Shown: positions 1 through 5,047 of the stretch, in pieces
Layout of the letters: the number at the start of each line of letters is the position of its first letter
Position numbering within the stretch: the first letter of the stretch is position 1
From: Thermoanaerobaculia bacterium
GTDB taxonomy: Bacteria; Acidobacteriota; Thermoanaerobaculia; UBA5066
NCBI GenBank assembly: GCA_017999215.1
Contig: JAGOBQ010000349.1
Coordinates: forward strand, 1-5,047
Reading direction: 5' to 3'
Length of the DNA stretch: 5,047 nt
The notes under the pieces: generated by a model
What the model was told of the DNA's origin: nothing
What the model saw: only the letters and a program-made list of their open reading frames with translations
The model's database searches: none
Made by a program: the position numbers and the translations under genes

Positions 1-1603
1 ACGGTTGCGCGAGGACGGAGGCGACGTCCTCGGCCCTTCGGCTGGCGGGGGTGTCTCCCGTCCGGTAGACGAGGAGCGCGTCGTCGATCATCCCGGCCAG
101 CGAACGGGCGGAGGCCATCGAGGTCCGGAGAAGGCGCTCGAGGCGATCGTCGCCGGCGATCCGCTCGAGCGAAAGCTCGAGGGAGGCGAGGACGGCGGCC
201 AGCGGGTTCTTCAGGTCGTGGACGAGCATGCTCAGGAGCCGCTGGCGGTCGTTGTCGGCGCGCTCGCGCAGACGCTGCTCCTCCGCGAGCGCCCGGAGCT
301 TCTCGTCGAGGCTCCGGTAGAGGCGGGCGGCGCGGACGGCGAGGGCGAGCTGGTCGGCGACGAGCGTGAGAAAACGGATCTCGTCCGGCGGGAACTCCCT
401 CGGCTCGCCGAAGGAGAGCCCGAGGCACGCGAGAACCTCCTCCTCGTGGACGACGGGGAGGACGATCCCCGCCCTCGCCCCGACGCGCGCGAGCGCCTCT
501 GCGGCGGGGGCGTGGACTCCCGGCTCGGCGCCGTCGCGGACGATCCACGGTTCACGATCGGAGACGAGGCGGCGGAGCGGTCCGATTTCCGCGGGGCGCC
601 ACTCGGAGCCGGCGGTGGACGGGAGGTCCGCCGACACCCGCCAGGAGTAGCGGGTCACGAAGGCGTCGCTCCCCTCCTTCGGGAGGAGGATCGCGACGCT
701 CCGGGCTCCGGAGCGGAGCCCCAGGATCTCGATCGCCTGCTCGAAGACTCGCCCGAGGTCCGTCACGTCGCGGGTCGCCGTCGCGATCGTGGCGAGGATC
801 TCGTTCCGGTCGGCCTCGACCCGCAGCCTCTCCTGCGCCTCCTCCTCGTCCGTCAGGTCCGACATGACGACCTGCGCGCCCCACGGGATCCCGTGCCCGT
901 CGCGGAGGAGGAGCGCCCGCGCGTCGAGCGCCGAGCGCCGGCCGTGCGGTGTTTCCGCGATGATCCGGACTCGGTGCCTCCCCCGGGCGAGGAGGCCCTC
1001 GTTCATCTCGCCGACGCTCTTCTCGGCGAAGGTCACGTCGGGGAGGATCTCGGAGAGGGGGCGGCCGACGACTTCGGCCCGGCTCCGCCCGATGAACGTC
1101 TCCGCTTCGGCGTTCAGGCTCGTCACGACGCCGTCGAGCGTCCGCGTGTAGACGATCACCGGGAGGTCGTGGAGGATCGCCTCGGTCTGGGCGCGCCGCC
1201 GGTGCAGGAGGAGGAGCCGCTCGAGTCGCATCCGGAGCACCGGAGCGTCCTCCGGCTCCCGGACCACCTCGAACGACTCGACCGAGGGGTGCCCGGCGAT
1301 GATGTCGGGCGGCGCGCCTCCGGGCGGGATGACGACGAGGCACGGGAAGCTCCAGACCGCGGCGTCGTCGACGATCGTCCTCCCCGGCTCGGGCTCGCCC
1401 GGGCGGGCCACCCAGACGATCGGGCCGGGGAGCTCGGAGAGGCCCGGGGCCGATTCGAACGGCATCGGCTCCACGCCGAAGCCGGGCCCGCGGAGGTTCG
1501 TCGTCACCCACCCGACGGCGTCGGCGTCGCCGACGAGGCGAACGACGAAATGCCCCGACGCGGCGGTGGGGGAATACGGCATCGGCGCAGGAACGGCGAA
1601 CAT
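1..1603 (-). CDS. Sensor histidine kinase, PAS-GAF-HisKA, 3' end cut by window edge
   Basis: Read on the minus strand, this frame is open for 534 codons from ATG 1603-1601 to the window edge. Residues 1-138 look like a degenerate receiver domain. Residues about 139-252 form a PAS domain, from QTEAILHDLPVIVYTRTLDG to the closing VVMSDLTDEEEA. Residues about 267-428 form a GAF domain, and 430-455 are a charged, probably coiled-coil linker. Residues about 450-518 are HisKA, with the H-box LLSMLVHDLKNPLAAV and phospho-acceptor His462 (codon 220-218). The HATPase_c domain must lie to the left. No signal peptide or membrane segment is visible, so the kinase is probably cytoplasmic and senses an internal signal or ligand through PAS and GAF. 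In this family, autophosphorylation on His feeds a response regulator, but none is present here. The start is uncertain: GAGGAG (1609-1604) abuts this ATG with no spacer, and in-frame ATGs lie at 1642 and 1582. Confidence 0.9.
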   Translation of the reverse strand, partial: MFAVPAPMPYSPTAASGHFVVRLVGDADAVGWVTTNLRGPGFGVEPMPFESAPGLSELPGPIVWVARPGEPEPGRTIVDDAAVWSFPCLVVIPPGGAPPDIIAGHPSVESFEVVREPEDAPVLRMRLERLLLLHRRRAQTEAILHDLPVIVYTRTLDGVVTSLNAEAETFIGRSRAEVVGRPLSEILPDVTFAEKSVGEMNEGLLARGRHRVRIIAETPHGRRSALDARALLLRDGHGIPWGAQVVMSDLTDEEEAQERLRVEADRNEILATIATATRDVTDLGRVFEQAIEILGLRSGARSVAILLPKEGSDAFVTRYSWRVSADLPSTAGSEWRPAEIGPLRRLVSDREPWIVRDGAEPGVHAPAAEALARVGARAGIVLPVVHEEEVLACLGLSFGEPREFPPDEIRFLTLVADQLALAVRAARLYRSLDEKLRALAEEQRLRERADNDRQRLLSMLVHDLKNPLAAVLASLELSLERIAGDDRLERLLRTSMASARSLAGMIDDALLVYRTGDTPASRRAEDVASVLAQP

Positions 1604-1655
1604 CTCCTCATTTTCGTCCCCCGCACGCCTCCGGGTCCACATGCGAAGATGAAGC
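1604..1655. promoter_or_regulatory. Divergent intergenic region between kinase and exported-protein gene
   Basis: Only 52 bases separate the chosen start codons of two divergently transcribed genes, so any promoters for both must lie here or extend into the coding sequences. I see no convincing -35/-10 pair on either strand. The only ribosome-binding-like element is GAGGAG, read on the minus strand at 1609-1604 directly next to the kinase ATG. If the kinase used ATG 1642, the gap would shrink to 13 bases. The regulatory role is inferred from gene orientation, not from a motif. Confidence 0.3.
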
Positions 1656-2522
1656 GTGCTCCGAAAAACAGCGCTCCTCCTCGCCTCGCTGGCCGCGTCC
1701 GGCGCCTTCGCCCAGGGCCCGGGACTCGAGGCCTCCTACGTCCTCTCCGAAGGGAGGACCGTCATCTCGCCCGCGGGGGAGCGGGCGAGCGCCGTCCGCG
1801 GCACGGTCGTCGTCCGCGACGGAGCGGCGCGATGGGACCTCGAGAGCGGGACCTTCCCGCGCTCGACGGCGAGCACGATCCTCCTCGGCCAGCGGGACGG
1901 CTGGCTCCTCGAGCGGGACGAGAGCGTGGCCGCCCGCGCGACGGCCGACGACCTGACGGCGCTCTGGGTGGCGGCCCCGGCCGGGGAGGAGGGGCCGTTC
2001 CGGAGCGCCGTCCGCGGGCTCACCATCGAGCCCCCGACGGCCGCCTCCGGGCCGACGTTCGAGGGGCGTCCGACGAGGCGACATCGGCTGACGGCGGTCT
2101 GGAACCTCGAGACCTCGACGCCCGGCCGCGTCTCGACGGCGCGCACCCGGCTCGTGGCCACGGTCGTCGCCGTCGAGGAGATTGGCGACGAGGTCCGCTC
2201 GCCGCTCGACGGGTTCGACCGGCTGCTCGACCTGCCCGGTCCCGTCCGGCAGGAGGTCGTCGCCGCGCTCGGCGCAATCTCCGGGTGGCCGGTCTCGGTC
2301 GTCGTGGAGACCGAATCGGAGCAGACCTCGGAGCTCCCCGGCGTCCGGGTGGCGCCGTCCGAAGGCGGGAGGCCCCTGAAGACGAGGGTCGAGGCCGTCC
2401 GGACGGTCTCGGCTCTCGTCCTGCGCCCCGCGGGGGAGTCCGGTCCGGTCTTCAAGCTTCCCGAGAAGACGCGCGTCGTCGGGATCGAACGCCTCGTCAC
2501 GCCGCGAGAGACGCTGCGGTGA
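1656..2522 (+). CDS. Exported protein of unknown function, possibly DUF4412/LolA-like
   Basis: This 288-residue protein starts at GTG 1656. It opens with a Sec signal peptide: positive MLRK, a hydrophobic core LLLASLAASG and a likely cut after AFA (residue 19). There is no cysteine anywhere, so it is not a lipoprotein. It is probably periplasmic or secreted. The mature part reads as alternating beta strands, for example RGTVVVRDGAARWDLESG and TRRHRLTAVWNLE. A short helical stretch (FDRLLDLPGPVRQEVVAALGAI) follows, then GWPVSVVVETESEQT and a final segment ending VFKLPEKTRVVGIERL. This order (strand with G-x-V-x-V and R-x-D/W-D-L, a GxP turn, then a closing F-x-L/V-P) resembles DUF4412 or LolA-like beta-sheet proteins, but no diagnostic motif settles it. 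Its stop overlaps the start of radC, so the two are co-transcribed. The in-frame GTG is preferred because nearby ATGs are out of frame; only a weak GAAG precedes it. Confidence 0.85.
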   Translation: MLRKTALLLASLAASGAFAQGPGLEASYVLSEGRTVISPAGERASAVRGTVVVRDGAARWDLESGTFPRSTASTILLGQRDGWLLERDESVAARATADDLTALWVAAPAGEEGPFRSAVRGLTIEPPTAASGPTFEGRPTRRHRLTAVWNLETSTPGRVSTARTRLVATVVAVEEIGDEVRSPLDGFDRLLDLPGPVRQEVVAALGAISGWPVSVVVETESEQTSELPGVRVAPSEGGRPLKTRVEAVRTVSALVLRPAGESGPVFKLPEKTRVVGIERLVTPRETLR

Positions 2523-3220
2523 TTCAGCCCGGCGCGGCAGGCGGCCGCCTCGCCGGGCTCGCACCGGAAGACCGGCCGCGGGAGAAGCTCGTCGCCCGGG
2601 GCGCCGAGGCGCTGACCGACGAGGAGCTCGTCGCGATCCTCCTCGGCACCGGACGGGCGGGCGCCGACGTCCTGGAGACGGCGCGGGAGGTCCTTCGCGG
2701 GAGCGGCCTCCGCGGCCTGCTCGCCCGGAGCGAGCGGGGGCGCGTCCGCGAGCTCGCCCGGGGGATCGGCCTCGCGAAGGCGTGCCGGATCGCGGCGGCG
2801 GCCGAGCTGGCCCGCCGGCTCGCCCGCGCGGAGGTCGCGGAGCGTCCGCTCATCGACGCGCCGGAGGCCGCCGGGGCGTACCTCTCGGCGACCCTCGCCG
2901 CGGAGCTGCGGGAAGTGATGGGAGGGCTCCTCCTCGACGCGAAGAACCGGCTGATTCACGACGCGGTCGTCTTCCGGGGGGGCGTCACCTCCGCGTCGGT
3001 CCAGCCGGGACCGCTCCTCCGGATCGCCGTCCTGGAAGGCGCGGCCGCGCTCGTCCTCTACCACAACCACCCGTCCGGCGACCCGACACCGTCGCCCGAG
3101 GACCGGGCGACGACGGCCCGCTTCGTCGCGGCCGGGGAGGCCGTCGGCGTCCCGGTGCGCGACCACGTCGTCGTCGGGCGCGGCTGCTGGTTCTCCTTCA
3201 AGAGGGAAGGCCTGATGTAG
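2519..3220 (+). CDS. radC: RadC family JAMM/MPN+ domain protein
   Basis: A 233-residue protein of normal RadC length. Residues about 14-100 match the RadC N-terminal helical region: RPREKLVARGAEALTDEELV, ILLGTG, and a helix-hairpin-helix-like GIGLAKACRIAAAAELARR (GIG at 82-84). Residues about 110-233 form the JAMM/MPN+ domain. The putative metal and catalytic set is complete: Glu132 in REVMGGLLL, then HNHPSGDPTPSPED with His182, His184, Ser192 and Asp195, and a closing DHVVVGRGCWFSF. The usual family PRE motif before the metal site is replaced by PGP (163-165). The start is GTG 2519, whose last two bases open the upstream TGA (GTGA overlap), which indicates translational coupling to the exported-protein gene. 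The family was named for DNA repair, but that role is disputed and its true substrate is not established; a metal-dependent hydrolase fold is the firm part. Confidence 0.95.
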   Translation: MIQPGAAGGRLAGLAPEDRPREKLVARGAEALTDEELVAILLGTGRAGADVLETAREVLRGSGLRGLLARSERGRVRELARGIGLAKACRIAAAAELARRLARAEVAERPLIDAPEAAGAYLSATLAAELREVMGGLLLDAKNRLIHDAVVFRGGVTSASVQPGPLLRIAVLEGAAALVLYHNHPSGDPTPSPEDRATTARFVAAGEAVGVPVRDHVVVGRGCWFSFKREGLM

Positions 3221-3245
3221 GCCCGTACCGGACGTGGAGCCGGCG

Positions 3246-3262
3246 GGCGGCACGGGGCCGCC
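3246..3262 (+). other. Small GC-rich hairpin between radC and metG
   Basis: GGCGGC (3246-3251) and GCCGCC (3257-3262) form a perfect 6-base-pair stem around the 5-base loop ACGGG. It lies 25 bases after the radC stop and 18 bases before the metG start. No T-run follows (the next bases are TGATATCCTCG), so it lacks the usual sign of an intrinsic terminator. It may be a weak attenuating or 3'-end structure, or simply chance in GC-rich DNA. Confidence 0.3.
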
Positions 3263-3265
3263 TGA

Positions 3266-3271
3266 TATCCT
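3266..3271 (+). promoter_or_regulatory. Possible -10 element (TATCCT) just upstream of metG
   Basis: In the GC-rich gap before metG the only AT-leaning stretch is TGATATCCT. Its TATCCT matches the bacterial -10 consensus TATAAT at four of six positions, including the key first, second and last bases. A start of transcription about seven bases on would fall within a few bases of the metG ATG, giving a leaderless or near-leaderless message. That fits the lack of any Shine-Dalgarno sequence before metG. No matching -35 box is seen, so this is tentative. Confidence 0.2.
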
Positions 3272-3280
3272 CGCCGACCC

Positions 3281-5047
3281 ATGTCCCGGTACTTCACGAC
3301 CCCGATCTACTACGTCAACGACCGCCCCCACATCGGCCACCTCTACACGACCCTCGTCACCGACACCCTGACCCGTTTCTACAGGCTCCAGCAGGAAGAC
3401 GTCCGCTTCCTGACCGGGACCGACGAGCACGGGCAGAAGATCGAGAAGGTCGCGAAGAAGGAGGGCGTCGCCCCGATCGACGTCGCCGACCGGCACGCCC
3501 CGACGTTCCGCGACCTCTGGAAACGCTTCGGTGTCGCGAACGACGACTTCATCCGGACGACGGAGCCGCGCCACAGCGTCGGCGTCACGGAGCTGATCCG
3601 CCGCCTCGAGGCGGCCGGCGACCTCTACGTCGCCGGCCACGAGGGGTGGTACTGCGTCGGCTGCGAGGCGTTCTATCCCGAGAAGGACCTCGAAGACGGC
3701 AAGTGCCCGACCCACGGCACGGCCGCCGAGTGGCAGAAGGAGGAGAACGTCTTCTTCCGCCTCTCGAAGTATCAGGACCGCCTCCTCGAGCTGTACGAGA
3801 AGGGGAGCGTCCCGGGGATCCCGTTCGTCTTCCCCGAGACGCGGCTCAACGAGGTCCGCTCGTTCGTCGCGGCGGGCCTCAAGGACCTTTCCGTCTCGCG
3901 GACCGCCATCGAGTGGGGCATCCCCTTCCCGGGCCACCCGGGGCACGTCGTCTACGTCTGGCTCGACGCGCTGACGAACTACCTCACCGCCCTCGGCCTC
4001 GGGAGCGGCGACGAGAGCCTCGTCGCGCGCTACTGGCCCGCGGGCGACGATCGCCGCGTCACCCACCTCGTCGGCAAGGACATCCTCCGCTTCCACGCCG
4101 TCTTCTGGCCCGCGTTCCTGATGTCGGCGGGGCTCCCGCTCCCGACACAGGTCGTCTCGCACGGTTTCTGGCTGAAGGACGCGCGGAAGATGTCGAAGTC
4201 GGTCGGCAACGTCGTCCGCCCCGACGCCCTCGTCGACGCGTTCGGCGTCGATGCCCTCCGCTGGCACCTGATCTCCGAGATGAGCTTCGGGCAGGACGCC
4301 TCGTTCTCCGACGAGGCGTTCCTCGTCCGATACAACAGCGACCTCGCGAACGGCCTCGGGAACACGCTCTCTCGCGCCGTGAGGATGGCGTCGGACGCGT
4401 TCGGCGGGAAGACCCCGTCCGAGCGCTGCGACGACAACGAGGTGAAGCGAGCGGCCGAGGCGGCCGCCGCCGCGTGGGACGCCGCGTTCCGCGCCTGCCG
4501 GCTCCACGAGGCGGCCGAGGCGGTGCGGGTCCTCCTCGGCGCCATCGACGGCTACATCACGGCGAAGGAGCCGTGGAAGAAGGTGAAGGCCGAAGGGGTG
4601 ACCCCGGCCCTCCACCGGATCCACCACAACGCGCTCGAGGGGCTTCGCGTCGCGGCGGTCCTCCTCGCGCCGATCGCGCCCGGGGCGGCGACCGAGGTGC
4701 TGCGGCGCCTCGGGATCACGAAGGCGGCCGAGGCGCTCCGTCCTGCCGACCTCGCCTGGGGCGGCCTGCCGCTCGGCGCCCCGCTCGCGCCCGCCGCACC
4801 GCTCTTCCCCCGCGCCGACGCGAAGGCGTACTTCGCCGAACCTTCCAAGGAGAAGCCCGTGACCGAAGAGACCAAGCCCGCCGTCCCGGCCGCCGAGCCG
4901 GCTCCCGCCCCCGCCGTCCCGGCCGCGCCCGCCCCGGCGATGCCGGCGGCCCCCGCGGCCGCTCCGGCCGTCCCCGCGGCCGCCGAGCCCGCCCGCATCA
5001 CGCTCGACGCCTCCTTCAAGGCGGACCCCCGCGTGGCGGAGATCGGG
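3281..5047 (+). CDS. metG: Methionyl-tRNA synthetase, C-terminus cut by window edge
   Basis: This cytoplasmic enzyme charges tRNA-Met with methionine using ATP. The frame is open for 589 codons without a stop. The class I Rossmann catalytic core has the HIGH box PHIGH (16-20) near the start sequence YFTTPIYYVND. The connective insertion carries one zinc site of the Thermus type: Cys125, Cys128, Cys142 and His145. Further marks are VYVWLDAL, HLVGKDILRFH and the KMSKS box KMSKS (303-307). The alpha-helical anticodon domain (about 350-515) has RYNSDLANGLGN with Asn352 and AKEPWKK with Trp432; by alignment from memory these match the anticodon-reading Asn391 and Trp461 of E. coli. An Ala/Pro-rich linker (about 521-571) follows, then ITLDASFKADPRVAEIG, which resembles the start of the C-terminal EMAP/Trbp111-like tRNA-binding OB-fold. 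The start ATG matches the family's usual N-terminus but has no Shine-Dalgarno sequence. Confidence 0.97.
   Translation, partial: MSRYFTTPIYYVNDRPHIGHLYTTLVTDTLTRFYRLQQEDVRFLTGTDEHGQKIEKVAKKEGVAPIDVADRHAPTFRDLWKRFGVANDDFIRTTEPRHSVGVTELIRRLEAAGDLYVAGHEGWYCVGCEAFYPEKDLEDGKCPTHGTAAEWQKEENVFFRLSKYQDRLLELYEKGSVPGIPFVFPETRLNEVRSFVAAGLKDLSVSRTAIEWGIPFPGHPGHVVYVWLDALTNYLTALGLGSGDESLVARYWPAGDDRRVTHLVGKDILRFHAVFWPAFLMSAGLPLPTQVVSHGFWLKDARKMSKSVGNVVRPDALVDAFGVDALRWHLISEMSFGQDASFSDEAFLVRYNSDLANGLGNTLSRAVRMASDAFGGKTPSERCDDNEVKRAAEAAAAAWDAAFRACRLHEAAEAVRVLLGAIDGYITAKEPWKKVKAEGVTPALHRIHHNALEGLRVAAVLLAPIAPGAATEVLRRLGITKAAEALRPADLAWGGLPLGAPLAPAAPLFPRADAKAYFAEPSKEKPVTEETKPAVPAAEPAPAPAVPAAPAPAMPAAPAAAPAVPAAAEPARITLDASFKADPRVAEIG
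4877..4993 (+). repeat. Low-complexity Ala/Pro-rich linker coding region in metG
   Basis: This stretch encodes residues 533-571 of MetG. Of the 39 residues, 20 are Ala and 13 are Pro, with a few Val, Glu and one Met, in an irregular PA/PAA pattern. The DNA is an imperfect run of GCC, CCC and CCG codons. It joins the anticodon domain to the putative C-terminal tRNA-binding domain and is probably an extended, flexible spacer. Such DNA is prone to slippage and to sequencing error. Confidence 0.8.

Noticed and set aside
552..1511. Minus-strand open frame of about 319 codons inside the kinase gene
   Set aside because: It overlaps the PAS and GAF coding region in a different frame and encodes a Pro/Arg-rich string without domains.
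5..2518. Plus-strand frame that stays open from near the left edge into radC, giving over 800 extra residues
   Set aside because: Before the radC start the translation is Arg/Gly/Asp-rich with no family signal. It lies antisense to the kinase and out of frame with the exported protein. The openness is due to GC-rich codons; only the part from 2519 is real.
2519..3220. RadC as a marker of a mobile element or defence island
   Set aside because: RadC homologues do occur on plasmids and in islands, but here the gene has the full chromosomal-type N-terminal region, host-like base composition and sits beside metG. No integrase, transposase, direct repeats or tRNA gene are seen.
3220..3259. Longer imperfect inverted repeat (GGCCCGT with ACGGGGCC) as a radC terminator
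   Set aside because: The stem has a mismatch, the loop is about 25 bases, and no T-run follows. The GC content makes such pairings common by chance.
1736..4627. Minus-strand open frame of more than 900 codons
   Set aside because: It is antisense to the exported protein gene, radC and metG, all of which have clear signals. Its sequence is low-complexity Arg/Asp/Glu/Val-rich, typical of the complement of a GC3-biased gene.
4552..5019. Minus-strand frame encoding a Gly/Ala-rich protein
   Set aside because: The Gly/Ala runs are just the complement of the Ala/Pro linker of metG; no start context or family supports it.

Overview
The window comes from a very GC-rich bacterial genome (roughly 70% G+C by eye, with G or C at most third codon positions). 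Because of this composition, several very long open frames exist on the wrong strand or in the wrong frame and carry no protein family signal. The four genes themselves do not fix the taxonomy. The one-zinc, Thermus-like methionyl-tRNA synthetase, the composition and the type of secreted protein would fit Acidobacteriota or a similar high-GC, Gram-negative-type lineage, but this is only a guess.

Layout: (1) Positions 1-1603, minus strand: the N-terminal 534 residues of a cytoplasmic, multi-domain sensor histidine kinase (degenerate receiver-like region, PAS, GAF, HisKA with phospho-acceptor His). Its ATPase domain lies beyond the left edge. (2) Positions 1604-1655: a 52-base divergent intergenic gap. 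(3) Positions 1656-2522, plus strand: an exported protein of unknown function with a Sec signal peptide, possibly of the DUF4412/LolA-like type. (4) Positions 2519-3220, plus strand: a RadC/JAMM-family protein whose GTG start overlaps the previous stop in GTGA. (5) Positions 3221-3280: a short gap with a small GC hairpin. (6) Positions 3281-5047, plus strand: metG, methionyl-tRNA synthetase, open through the right edge. It has an Ala/Pro-rich linker leading into what looks like the start of a C-terminal tRNA-binding OB-fold domain.

The secreted protein gene and radC are almost certainly co-transcribed and translationally coupled, and metG may be read from the same transcript or from its own start just upstream. 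The histidine kinase is divergently transcribed from this group, so shared regulation is possible but nothing in the sequence proves it. I see no mobile element, CRISPR array, RNA gene or defence island. This is mostly ordinary chromosomal sequence. The points worth a second look are the pseudo-receiver on the kinase, the altered motif in RadC, the unassigned exported protein and the unusual C-terminal end of MetG.
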